Shown here in pieces: positions 17,516 to 25,867 of a stretch of DNA of 64,000 nt; within the stretch, counting starts at the first letter, position 1; the number at the start of each line of letters is the position of its first letter. Location of the stretch: NCBI GenBank assembly GCA_017640665.1, contig JAEPQE010000001.1:699262-763261 (forward strand), given 5' to 3'. A model generated the notes under the pieces. That model worked only from the letters and a program-made list of their open reading frames with translations, searched no databases and was not told the origin of the DNA. A program made the position numbers and the translations under genes. The DNA is from Balneolaceae bacterium. Its GTDB lineage: Bacteria > Bacteroidota > Rhodothermia > Balneolales > Balneolaceae.

Positions 17516-18126
17516 AAAATTCAAAATTCCAGAACAAATACCGTGCTGATACAACCCGGTTGAAATCCTGGAATTATGGATGGAACGGAGCCTATTTCGT
17601 TACTATTTGCACCCAAAACCGGGAACCTTTCTTCGGTGAGATATCAGAAGGAGAAATGAATTTATCTGAATTGGGTAAAATTACAGATCAATGCTGGAAT
17701 GACATTCCAAATTATCACCCATATGTACGTTTAGGGAAATTTGTGGTAATGCCCAATCATGTTCATGGAATTATTATCATTGATAAATCAGATGGTGATC
17801 CCGTAAAGACGCAACACCTTGCGTCTCAAAATAAACCAGATAAAATGCCCTATCCTGAGGCGCAAAGTATTGCGCCTGTACGGTGGAATAAATCAAAACA
17901 AACACCTCAAAATCGGTTTGGTCCACAATCGAATAATCTGGCATCGATTGTTCGGGGCTTTAAAATTGGGGTAACCAAAAACGCGCGTAAAATTCGGCCA
18001 GATTTCAATTGGCAACCCAGGTATCACGATCATATTATTCGCGATGAAGAATCCTATCTACGCATTTCAGAATATATCCGAAATAACCCCGCAAAATGGA
18101 ATAAAGACAAATTCTATCTTAAATAG
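17512..18126 (+). CDS. REP-associated tyrosine transposase (RAYT, Y1/IS200-like)
   Basis: This 204-residue single-strand nuclease-type protein begins with a GTG that overlaps the previous stop. Visible features are the FVTICTQNREPFFG core, the HUH-like metal motif in MPNHVHGIIII (about 83-93), and a late YHDHIIRDEESYLRISEYIRNNP region. In this family the catalytic Tyr usually lies near the end; Tyr candidates are in YHDHI and ESYLRI. RAYTs act on palindromic REP sequences and have lost true IS mobility. An insert of about 30 residues after the HUH region is encoded by two hairpin-forming repeats. The 3' end overlaps the convergent TlpA gene. Confidence 0.88.
   Translation: MKNSKFQNKYRADTTRLKSWNYGWNGAYFVTICTQNREPFFGEISEGEMNLSELGKITDQCWNDIPNYHPYVRLGKFVVMPNHVHGIIIIDKSDGDPVKTQHLASQNKPDKMPYPEAQSIAPVRWNKSKQTPQNRFGPQSNNLASIVRGFKIGVTKNARKIRPDFNWQPRYHDHIIRDEESYLRISEYIRNNPAKWNKDKFYLK
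17807..17877. repeat. two REP-like hairpins inside the RAYT coding sequence
   Basis: AGACGCAA-CACC-TTGCGTCT (17807-17826) and AGGCGCAA-AGTA-TTGCGCCT (17858-17877) are two perfect 8-bp stems with 4-base loops. They share the pattern AGRCGCAA-N4-TTGCGYCT, are both in frame, and encode the TQHLAS and AQSIAP segments of the protein. Confidence 0.8.
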
Positions 18127-18713
18127 TCTTCCAGTTCTTCAGTCAACGCATTCTTCGCAATCACAACTCCGGCACTATCAATCAAAAAAGTTGTTGGGGT
18201 AGAATAGACTCCATATAAAGTCGCAACAGGTGAATCTACACCTTCCAGATCAGAAACCTGCGGCCAGGCGATTCCGTCTTTTTCCACTGCTTTTTCCCAG
18301 TTAGTCCGGCTTCGGTCGAGCGATACTCCCAGGATTTCAAAACCTTCATCTTTGTATTCGGGATAGATTTCAGCGAGATGTTTATTCTCTCCCCGACAGG
18401 TTGGACACCATGACGCCCAGAAGGTGAGCAGCACCGTTTTACCGTTGAAATCAGAAAGAGAAACTTCATCCCCTTGTAAAGAAGTCAATATAAAGTCTGG
18501 TGCCTGACTCCCTATCGTTATTGAATCATTATTAGCCACTAACTGCTCTTTATTTTCATCAATGGCCATGTGCTCAAGTGTGCCGTTAAAGCGGGAGTAC
18601 ACTTCAAAAAAGATCGTTGCCTCAGGGTCGCGGAAATAAAAAGGAAAAGCAATCAGGTAACCTGTAAGCAGCACTGCAAGGTAGAACCACCACTTTCTGA
18701 ATAATAACTTCAT
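18114..18713 (-). CDS. TlpA/ResA-like membrane-anchored thioredoxin
   Basis: This 199-residue protein has an N-terminal membrane anchor (about 8-26) and a periplasmic thioredoxin fold with TFWASWCPTCRGENKHL carrying the CPTC redox pair. A PTTFLIDSAGVV strand with the cis-Pro follows. The AhpC/TSA-Redoxin type layout fits reductants of cytochrome c maturation or other periplasmic dithiol targets. The 3' end overlaps the RAYT gene by 13 bases in convergent orientation. The client protein is not evident from neighbours. Confidence 0.85.
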   Translation of the reverse strand: MKLLFRKWWFYLAVLLTGYLIAFPFYFRDPEATIFFEVYSRFNGTLEHMAIDENKEQLVANNDSITIGSQAPDFILTSLQGDEVSLSDFNGKTVLLTFWASWCPTCRGENKHLAEIYPEYKDEGFEILGVSLDRSRTNWEKAVEKDGIAWPQVSDLEGVDSPVATLYGVYSTPTTFLIDSAGVVIAKNALTEELEDYLR

Positions 18714-18784
18714 AAAAAATCGAATAATAATTAGTGCGCTAGATTATGAAACTAAGCTCTCTCAAGTATCACAAGAGTATAAAT

Positions 18785-20632
18785 TCAAAAACCAATTCTT
18801 TTCCTTAATTCGTCAGCGGCTTTGTTTTTGAGTTCTTCCTCGATTTCTTTCTTACGCTTTTCAAGCTCTTCTTTTTTCTGTTCGATGATCTGAAGCTGTT
18901 CATTCACTTTGGCTTCCAGTTTGTCATACTCTTGTCGGATTTCGGCTTCTTTTTCATCTTTGAAGGCGAGTAGCTCTTCTTTCCGGTCACCAATTCGTTG
19001 CTGAACTTCATTCTCAATTCTTGCCCTTGCCTGCTCCACTTCACGGCTTACCGTGCTTTTCAAGGCATCTACAAACAGATTATCGATGTTTGAACGAATA
19101 CGGATTTTAAGCGGACCATCCACATTATCAACCAGAGCAGTTACGTTGATTTGATCTGCACTGGAAACTGCATCACGGATTAATTGCTGAACTCTTCCGT
19201 CGGATGGGTTTTCTCCGAAATCAAACTTAAGTCCTTTGTTTTGATACTGAATCTCGCTGTCAATTCTGCGATCAATGATATTTACCTCAGCTGCAATTTC
19301 TCCTGTTCCTTCCACTAGTTCGTATGGAAGCAATTCAGATGGAGAAAGCTTAGTACCAGCAAGACCAAACCCGGCATATTCGAATCGGATAGTTTCGCGA
19401 GGCTCTTCCTCCAGATAATTAAATTCTCCGGTAAGATTCATGCTTCGGTTCGCATCATCCTGACCTCCCAAATCAAACTTTATCGGTTCTTTGGTCTTAC
19501 TCTGATCGCTGCTGATATTGGTAATTTTTCCGGCGAGTTGAATATTTGTCTTAGTCTCCCCTGAGAGGTCTATATTCTGAATCCAGAGTGAAGGCCATTC
19601 ATATTTATCACTAAATTTGTAGTCCTTTCCCTCGAAGCGTTCGATTTTCTCTTCGTCTTCGCCACCTGTTAATTTACTGCTGTATTCACGTGCGATCGCG
19701 GCATATTCGAGATAACCTGCATATTCTGAAAAGAGCTCCTGACCGAATAATGTTTGGGCGATATTTTGAGCATCAATCGTGGGTAATTTTGCCAGCTTAA
19801 GCGCACGATCGTAATCGTTTTTAATCCAGTTGTCGATGCGACCTACACTAAACCGGGCATCTCCAAAATCCTCCTGGAAGTCATTCCGAATCGTTTGGGC
19901 TTTGTTTTTAAGTGAATCTACCTGTTTCGTTAGCTTTTGTACATTCTGAATAGCAGCGAGTGCTTTGTCGACCTGTTTAAGGTTTTTCACATCTATCGCT
20001 TCAATGGTTTCCTTGATACCTGCTATTTCCTGATTGATGTCTGTATTGCTAAGCGTACTGTCCCATTTCGAATACTTTTGCTCTAGTCCGTGTTTAAGAG
20101 AATCGATTTTTTCGGGAGCCTGAAGATTCAGTTTCGCCAGCAGGCTGTCTACATTTACATCTGCTTTGATATCTAAAAACTCAGTTTCCGCATTTGCCGA
20201 AACCTCAGAGGTTACATCTCCAATCACTCCTGCAATAAAACTTGGTTCCGGCCCTTCGCCATCCTCATTCACCGGCATTTCGAAGTAGCCGTCGGTTTCA
20301 CGTTCCGAATCGAGCCTGAAGTCTTTGAAAATAATGTCTTCTATAATCACCCGTTCCCAGAGTGTTGGCCAGAACAGAAAGTCGAGCTCTGCTTCCCCGG
20401 TTTCAAAAGAATTTTCCCACGTATTTTCAGGATTCGCAATCTGAAGTCGGTCCCAACGTATTTTCAAATCCACCAAACTCAGTTCGAATCCGTCAATTTC
20501 AACAACTGCACCGTTGGCTATACTCGCTTGATATTCAATCTCAGATTCGATGTAAGAATCGATACTAATCCAGCTCGCCAAAAAAACAAGTGCTGTAATT
20601 ACCGCTACAAAAATAAGGCCCTTGATTCTCAT
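18785..20632 (-). CDS. TIGR03545-family protein, AsmA-like with coiled-coil tail
   Basis: This 615-residue protein has one N-terminal membrane helix (about 5-21), an extracytoplasmic region rich in beta segments (for example MNLTGEFNYLEEEPRETIRF), helical stretches around 160-260, and a highly charged coiled coil at about 530-612 (EQARARIENEVQQRI to the end). I recognise it as the TIGR03545 family, which is nearly always paired with TIGR03546, the very next gene here (1-base gap). The layout recalls AsmA/TamB-type envelope proteins, suggesting lipid or envelope maintenance, but function is unproven. Confidence 0.75.
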   Translation of the reverse strand: MRIKGLIFVAVITALVFLASWISIDSYIESEIEYQASIANGAVVEIDGFELSLVDLKIRWDRLQIANPENTWENSFETGEAELDFLFWPTLWERVIIEDIIFKDFRLDSERETDGYFEMPVNEDGEGPEPSFIAGVIGDVTSEVSANAETEFLDIKADVNVDSLLAKLNLQAPEKIDSLKHGLEQKYSKWDSTLSNTDINQEIAGIKETIEAIDVKNLKQVDKALAAIQNVQKLTKQVDSLKNKAQTIRNDFQEDFGDARFSVGRIDNWIKNDYDRALKLAKLPTIDAQNIAQTLFGQELFSEYAGYLEYAAIAREYSSKLTGGEDEEKIERFEGKDYKFSDKYEWPSLWIQNIDLSGETKTNIQLAGKITNISSDQSKTKEPIKFDLGGQDDANRSMNLTGEFNYLEEEPRETIRFEYAGFGLAGTKLSPSELLPYELVEGTGEIAAEVNIIDRRIDSEIQYQNKGLKFDFGENPSDGRVQQLIRDAVSSADQINVTALVDNVDGPLKIRIRSNIDNLFVDALKSTVSREVEQARARIENEVQQRIGDRKEELLAFKDEKEAEIRQEYDKLEAKVNEQLQIIEQKKEELEKRKKEIEEELKNKAADELRKRIGF

Positions 20633-20633
20633 A

Positions 20634-21158
20634 CTATCCTCTCACTCTCTGGTAGGTATTATAAATTGTATACAACTTGGTACCCTTCAACCATTTCATT
20701 GCTTTTGTTTTCATCACTTTTTCATGAATGTGCTTTCTATACTGAACCACTCCCAACTGAGTAATCGGAAACATGGGGATACACAGGGCGACTGCGATCA
20801 AGAAACTTCCCAAAACTACTGTGTTGTAGAACTTAGTAATGGCCCAGAATTCATTGTTGTACATGCTTGTCCATGTAATCTGCAGATTTTCCTTCTCAAG
20901 AAGCCAGATTCCAAAATTATGAAAAACAGGGTCGGCCAGGTAGGCAATCCCACTAAAAATCAGAAAGCTTAGAATGGCCATCCCGGCATTCACCTTTAAA
21001 ATGATAATCAGTATTACAATTAACAGGTTATGAATGGACATGATTGGAGTGAGCCCTATTATCATACCGAGAACAAATCCTCCTGCTATCTGTGCAGGAG
21101 AAGCTTCAGAAGAAAGTGCCTTTAAAAGCTTAGCAATGTATTTTAAAAGAATGAGCAT
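20634..21158 (-). CDS. TIGR03546-family (DUF2062-like) membrane protein
   Basis: The 174-residue protein has about four membrane helices. The N-terminal half carries the DUF2062-like pattern SPAQIAGGFVLGMIIGLTPIMSIHN, followed by hydrophobic blocks at about 45-75 and 108-130 and a basic C-terminal tail (RKHIHEKVMKTKAMKWLKG). A weak AGGAAAA precedes the ATG. Its stop lies one base before the TIGR03545 start, so the two form a two-gene operon. The family has no established activity; the partner's AsmA-like shape suggests a joint envelope role. Confidence 0.78.
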   Translation of the reverse strand: MLILLKYIAKLLKALSSEASPAQIAGGFVLGMIIGLTPIMSIHNLLIVILIIILKVNAGMAILSFLIFSGIAYLADPVFHNFGIWLLEKENLQITWTSMYNNEFWAITKFYNTVVLGSFLIAVALCIPMFPITQLGVVQYRKHIHEKVMKTKAMKWLKGTKLYTIYNTYQRVRG

Positions 21159-21252
21159 GCTTTTTTCCTATGGTTTCATTACATACTATAATGTATTGCG
21201 TACGTTTATAATTTCACACTATTTGAAGAAATGAGTTTCTAAATTTAACATT

Positions 21253-22620
21253 ATGCCATTCCTGAATAAATATTTATTACCTGCAATCCTTATAACCGCC
21301 TTAGTATCATTAAGCTGCGATAAAGCTGCCTCCAATTTAACTGATGCAAATTTCAAATGTATTGATGGTTTGGCACAGGAAAGATATCCATGTGAAAATA
21401 TAGATATGTATGCCAAAGTTTCTCCACAACAGCTTGGAGGTTTTGAAAGTAACGATATTTGGGGCTGGACGGATCCTCAAACCAATAAAGAGTATGCGCT
21501 TGTAGGAATGACTGATGGGGTAAGTTTTGTTGATGTATCTGACCCAAACAATCCGGTGGTTGTAGGCTATTTGCCTGAATCAATTCTTTCGAATGCTAAA
21601 ATGAAGGCTAATCCTGACTCTTATGATGCTTGTGCAATAGGTATTGGTGATACCGAAAAATCAAAATCCCTCAAACAAGGTTCTACCTGGAGAGATGTTA
21701 AGGTGTATCAGAATCACGCGTTTGTAGTCAAAGACTATTCCTCTTTCTCCCCTCAGCCACACGGAATGCAGGTATTCGATTTAACAAAACTCAGAAATTT
21801 TGAAGATGAAGCGATCGTATTCAGTGAAGATATACTCTATACGGGTATTGGTAATGCGCATAATATTGTGATTAACGAACAAACAGGTTTCGCTTATGCC
21901 GTTGGTGTGAAAGAAGCGGAAGTCTGTGCTACCAGTGGATTACATATCATTGATATAAGAGATCCAAAAAATCCTACTTATGCCGGTTGTTATGAAGATA
22001 CTACTCCACCAAGGCGATTTAGCAATTCAGCCTATATTCACGACGCACAGTGTGTAGTGTATGAAGGTCCTGATAGTGATTATAGTGGAAAAGAACTTTG
22101 CTTTAGTTCAGCAGAGCGGTCTATTGTTATTGCAGATGTATCAGATAAGGAAAATCCGGTTACCATTGGTTTTAATGGTGAAACGGAAATGGAGTACTCT
22201 CACCAAGGCTGGCTAACTGAAGATCATTCTTTCTTTCTGATGAATGATGAGCTTGATGAGCCCAATCTTGGCAGAGGAACAAAGACATTTATATGGAATA
22301 TTGAAGATCTTGAAGATCCCAAATTTGTAGGTCATTATACCCATAACACCTCTTCCATTGACCATAACCTTTATATCAAAGGTGGGATTGTTTATCAAAC
22401 TAATTATACCTCTGGATTACAAGTACTTAAAATGGATAACCTGGCTAATGCTACACTTTCCAGAATCGCTTTCTTTGATACTAAACCCGGCCTGGAAACT
22501 TCTGATATACGAAATGGAGCATTTTCTGGAGCATGGAGCAGCTATCCTTACTTCGAAAGTGGAATCATTATTGTGAGTGATATCGAAGACGGCCTTTTCA
22601 TTTTGAAACCCAATTTTTGA
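21253..22620 (+). CDS. choice-of-anchor B family lipoprotein
   Basis: This 455-residue protein has a lipobox-like ITALVSLSC (Cys22). Repeated LVIP-like blades of the form GVSFVDVSDPNNPVVVGYL, GLHIIDIRDPKNPTYAGCY and SIVIADVSDKENPVTIGF indicate a beta-propeller of the choice-of-anchor B family (TIGR04312). Conserved His residues occur in PHGMQVF, YIHDAQC, YSHQGWL and IDHNLYI. It should be attached to the outer membrane or surface. It diverges from the TIGR03546 gene; role unknown. Confidence 0.82.
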   Translation: MPFLNKYLLPAILITALVSLSCDKAASNLTDANFKCIDGLAQERYPCENIDMYAKVSPQQLGGFESNDIWGWTDPQTNKEYALVGMTDGVSFVDVSDPNNPVVVGYLPESILSNAKMKANPDSYDACAIGIGDTEKSKSLKQGSTWRDVKVYQNHAFVVKDYSSFSPQPHGMQVFDLTKLRNFEDEAIVFSEDILYTGIGNAHNIVINEQTGFAYAVGVKEAEVCATSGLHIIDIRDPKNPTYAGCYEDTTPPRRFSNSAYIHDAQCVVYEGPDSDYSGKELCFSSAERSIVIADVSDKENPVTIGFNGETEMEYSHQGWLTEDHSFFLMNDELDEPNLGRGTKTFIWNIEDLEDPKFVGHYTHNTSSIDHNLYIKGGIVYQTNYTSGLQVLKMDNLANATLSRIAFFDTKPGLETSDIRNGAFSGAWSSYPYFESGIIIVSDIEDGLFILKPNF

Positions 22621-22727
22621 TCAAACTTCTTTTATATCCTTCTTTTTTAGTTGAATTGATATTTCCGTATTTTCATCGCCGAAGATTAATACTCTTTGTA
22701 ACTAACTAATTACTGTAATCTCTTTGC

Positions 22728-23954
22728 ATGGATTTATTTGATAAGCTTGAAAAAAGACCTGGACCTTTAGGTTCTTTCACTTCTGACGGGTACGGATACT
22801 ACACTTTTCCAAAATTGGAAGGACCTCTTGGTCCTGAAATGAAATTCAACGGCAAGGACATGGTCGTTTGGAGTATCAACGATTATCTGGGTATTGGGAG
22901 TAATAAAGAAATTCAAAAAGTTGATGCCGACGCCTCAGCTAAGTATTCCCTCAGTGCTCCAATGGGTGCTCGTCTTATGACCGGAAACTCCGATGAGCAT
23001 GAAGCTCTTGAAAAAGAACTCGCTGAATTTATTCACAAGCCGGAAGCACTTTTACTGAACTTTGGATATCAGGGCATTATGAGTGTAATTCACTCACTGG
23101 TTGACCGAAATGACTTCCTGATTTATGATGAGCTTAGCCACGCATGTATTGTGGATGGAAAGCAACTGGCCATGTGCGATAAATCGGTATTTAAGCACAA
23201 CGATATTGAGAGCTTCAAAAAGCAATTATACAGAGCTGCTGAAAAGAAAAAAGATAATTCTTCAATTCTTGTAATCACCGAAGGCGTATTCGGAATGACC
23301 GGCGACCTTGGAATTCTAAATGAAATTATTGAGCTCAAAAAAGAAGTTCCTTTCCGCCTCTTAGTTGACGATGCACACGGGTTTGGAACCTTAGGTAAAG
23401 ATGGCTCAGGAACCGGAACTCAGCTTGGCTGCCAGGATGGAATTGATATCTATTTTGGTACTTTTGCCAAAGCAGCAGCTTTAATCGGAGCTTTCGTAGC
23501 ATCGGAGCCACGGGTAATCAAGTTCCTGAGAGCTAATGTTCGCAGCCAGATTTTCGCGAAATCACTTCCTCTTCCTATTGTGGTAACAGCACGTAAAAGA
23601 TTGGAGATGATTCGTCAACATCCTGAGTGGAGAGAGAAACTTTGGGATAACACAATGAAGCTTCGCAAAGGACTTCAGAAGATTGGATACAATGTATTGC
23701 CATCTGAAAGTCCCGTTACTCCTGTGTTGACTCAAGGAAGTACGGATCTTTGTATGGACATTATGCGAAAACTAAGAGAAGAGCATGGGGTTTTCGTAAG
23801 TGGCGTTTCTTACCCGGTAGTTCCAAAAGGTATTGTGCTCATCCGACTGATCCCAACTGCGGCTCACAACGATGAACATATTGAAAAAACATTAGACGCC
23901 TTCGAGGCAATCAAAGACTTTGTTATGGCTGCAGCTAACAAGCTAACTGCCTGA
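22728..23954 (+). CDS. PLP-dependent alpha-oxoamine synthase (serine palmitoyltransferase-like)
   Basis: The 408-residue fold-type I enzyme has the alpha-oxoamine synthase residues: His138 stacking on PLP (DELSHACIVDG), Asp214 and His217 (VDDAHGFG), and the Schiff-base Lys248 in FGTFAKAAALIGAF. The family condenses an amino acid with an acyl-CoA (KBL, BioF, ALAS, SPT). The N-terminal Gly/Tyr-rich stretch, the VWSINDYLG turn and the APMGARLMTGN segment resemble bacterial serine palmitoyltransferases, so it may open sphingolipid synthesis. No other lipid gene is adjacent. BioF and KBL remain alternatives. Confidence 0.75.
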   Translation: MDLFDKLEKRPGPLGSFTSDGYGYYTFPKLEGPLGPEMKFNGKDMVVWSINDYLGIGSNKEIQKVDADASAKYSLSAPMGARLMTGNSDEHEALEKELAEFIHKPEALLLNFGYQGIMSVIHSLVDRNDFLIYDELSHACIVDGKQLAMCDKSVFKHNDIESFKKQLYRAAEKKKDNSSILVITEGVFGMTGDLGILNEIIELKKEVPFRLLVDDAHGFGTLGKDGSGTGTQLGCQDGIDIYFGTFAKAAALIGAFVASEPRVIKFLRANVRSQIFAKSLPLPIVVTARKRLEMIRQHPEWREKLWDNTMKLRKGLQKIGYNVLPSESPVTPVLTQGSTDLCMDIMRKLREEHGVFVSGVSYPVVPKGIVLIRLIPTAAHNDEHIEKTLDAFEAIKDFVMAAANKLTA

Positions 23955-23982
23955 CAATAAAGCAAAGTGGTCATCTATGCTT

Positions 23983-24018
23983 AAAACCCTTCCTGAAGCA
24001 ATTCAGGAAGGGTTTTTG
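23983..24018 (+). terminator. strong intrinsic terminator
   Basis: A 15-bp perfect stem (23983-23997 with 24002-24016) around a 4-base loop, ending in TTTTTG, about 30 bases after the oxoamine synthase stop. The A-rich opposite flank may also let it stop the convergent gene. Confidence 0.85.
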
Positions 24019-24041
24019 TTTGTATATAGATCCCGACCTTT

Positions 24042-24941
24042 TTATAACTTCTTCAATGCCCAGCTAAGTCCTGTGGTAACAAAAAATCCTTCCAAAGGTC
24101 GTTGACCGAATTCAAGCCTCCAGATCATATTCCCAAAGAAGCCTATTTTTCGGTCAAAGTTGTTTTCTTTTGTGAAAGGAACCAGTTGCAACGCAGCTCC
24201 AAGTCTCCACCCCAATGTTTCGGATACTTCTTTAGCTGGAGTACCGCTTAGTTCTAAGTCGACAGTAGTTGGTAAAATCAAGACATCAACATAGGTGCGT
24301 AAAAACCTGCCCGCAGCAAACCTGTTTCCATCGCTATCCTGAACATGCAGGTAATACTGCTGATTTCTTCCTATTCCGGCATATATACCTGCGTGGAATA
24401 AATTAGTGATATCGTAAAACGTAGTTCCTTCCTCATACTCGAGTGCACTATTTCTTAAATATAGTCCACCACGAGCTGCGTAATCTGTTTTCATATCTCC
24501 TGGTAAGGTTACCGAACTCCAGGCTGAAACCTGCTCTCCCTTAAACCAATCTGTTTCTGTTGTGAAGCTAAGTAACACCGGAACATCCTGACGTTTTGTT
24601 TTACTACGGAAGGTAAATTCCACTCCGGGGTTCAAAAGAAAACCCGGGCCTTCTTTTGCCAGAGAAAACAAAGAATACCAGGCTACACCGTCAATTTTTA
24701 TTTTATCATTTATAGGATACAGAACATCAGCACCAACGCTTAGTACAGACGCTCCTGAAGTGTTACCAAAACCCGCATCAACACCAAAATAGGTGAGACC
24801 AATGTACCCTTCGTTTACTTTCGAAGGATCAGAGAGAATTGATTGATAGGTTCTTTGTGCGTAGCTTAATGATGTTGCAAACATCACAATTGTGATCAGG
24901 GTAAAGATAAATGTGATCAGGGTAAAGATAAATCGTTTCAT
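24042..24941 (-). CDS. exported outer-membrane-type protein of unknown function
   Basis: The 299-residue protein has a long signal peptide ending near SYA-QRTY. The mature part is rich in alternating hydrophobic strands ending in aromatic residues (for example IGLTYFGVDAGFG, GFFVTTGLSWALKKL), which fits a small outer-membrane beta-barrel. I do not recognise a named family. A 21-bp tandem duplication inside the signal-peptide codons lengthens its hydrophobic core. It is followed downstream by the terminator shared with the convergent gene. Confidence 0.65.
   Translation of the reverse strand: MKRFIFTLITFIFTLITIVMFATSLSYAQRTYQSILSDPSKVNEGYIGLTYFGVDAGFGNTSGASVLSVGADVLYPINDKIKIDGVAWYSLFSLAKEGPGFLLNPGVEFTFRSKTKRQDVPVLLSFTTETDWFKGEQVSAWSSVTLPGDMKTDYAARGGLYLRNSALEYEEGTTFYDITNLFHAGIYAGIGRNQQYYLHVQDSDGNRFAAGRFLRTYVDVLILPTTVDLELSGTPAKEVSETLGWRLGAALQLVPFTKENNFDRKIGFFGNMIWRLEFGQRPLEGFFVTTGLSWALKKL
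24891..24932. repeat. exact 21-bp tandem duplication in a signal-peptide coding region
   Basis: The 21-base unit TGTGATCAGGGTAAAG... occupies 24891-24911 and is repeated without change at 24912-24932. In the protein this gives a repeated seven-residue block in the signal peptide (FTLITFI then FTLITIV, the last residues shifting at the edge). The absence of any mismatch indicates a recent event. Confidence 0.9.
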
Positions 24942-24969
24942 GACTTCCGATTTTGTTAAGTAGTTAAAC

Positions 24970-24977
24970 CAAACTTA
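24970..24977 (-). promoter_or_regulatory. TAnnTTTG -7 box upstream of the barrel protein
   Basis: Minus-strand TAAGTTTG, 29 bases before the ATG at 24941. No convincing -33 TTTG lies at normal spacing, so support is limited. Confidence 0.3.
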
Positions 24978-25020
24978 TCGGGTAGCCATTTTAGATTCGA
25001 TCACCCAAATTAGGTATTCT

Positions 25021-25866
25021 TTACTCCATCCTGAACTCTATATACACTGGCAAGTGATCTGAGGGGGTTCTGCTTTCTCTGGTTTCAGAAATTGCTGCGT
25101 ATTTTTTAACCTTGATCTGATCATCTACAAAAATATAGTCTATTCTCCGGTCCAGAGGGTGAAGTGTATCAAAACCATTATATGTTCCTTCGGGTCCGAT
25201 TGGGGTATATTCAGTAATGAGTTTTGAATCATTCATTTCAGCATTCAGGATTTGAATTGGTGGAGCATCCGGGGTAGCATTTAAGTCTCCCATCATAATA
25301 ACAGGAAGGTTTTCGCTATTCCATTCTTTGATTAAATCCAGAATCAATTTTGCACCGTTAAGCCTTGCAAGAGGTGTTTCGTGATCAAAATGAGCATTAA
25401 ATACCCAGAATTGTTGATCTTTTTCTAAAGATTTGAACTTTACCCAGGTTGAAATCCTCCGGAAGTTAGCACCCCAACCGAATGAAGGTTCTCCGGGAGT
25501 TTCAGATAACCAAAACGTACCTTCTTCTATTACTTGAAGCTTTTCTGTGTTGTAGAAAATAGCAGCATATTCCCCTGCTCGCTTTCCATCATCCCGTCCC
25601 ACTCCAACAAACGAATACCGGCTAAGCGCACTATCCAGAAAAGTAACTTGTTGGTGGAGCCCTTCCTGAATTCCCAGCATATCCGGTTCATAAAAATTGA
25701 TTACATCTACCACCCAGTCTTTTCTAAGCTCCCACCAGTTTTCACCATCATTTGGTGTGCTATAGCGAATGTTGTAGGTCATTGCTGAATACTCCTGCGA
25801 GAAAACACCCCCGCCAGTAATAAATAACAGAACAATCCCTAATAAAATCTTCCTTGCCAACTTCAT
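25021..25866 (-). CDS. secreted endonuclease/exonuclease/phosphatase-family protein
   Basis: This 281-residue protein has a signal peptide (about 1-23, ending VFS-QEY). It carries the EEP fold motifs: MTYNIRY, DMLGIQEG (metal-binding Glu), FNAHFDHE, MMGDLNATPD (Asp/Asn pair) and PSDHLPVYIEF (catalytic Asp-His). The family includes DNases, sphingomyelinases and phosphatases; the short loops and export suggest a periplasmic or extracellular phosphodiesterase. Its start lies one base from the stop of the upstream YrdC/YciO gene, so the two are co-transcribed. Confidence 0.85.
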   Translation of the reverse strand: MKLARKILLGIVLLFITGGGVFSQEYSAMTYNIRYSTPNDGENWWELRKDWVVDVINFYEPDMLGIQEGLHQQVTFLDSALSRYSFVGVGRDDGKRAGEYAAIFYNTEKLQVIEEGTFWLSETPGEPSFGWGANFRRISTWVKFKSLEKDQQFWVFNAHFDHETPLARLNGAKLILDLIKEWNSENLPVIMMGDLNATPDAPPIQILNAEMNDSKLITEYTPIGPEGTYNGFDTLHPLDRRIDYIFVDDQIKVKKYAAISETRESRTPSDHLPVYIEFRME

Positions 25867-25867
25867 A

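Noticed and set aside
17807-17877. CRISPR-like repeat pair
   Set aside because: There are only two short palindromes, in frame in a transposase gene, without spacers, further repeats or cas genes.
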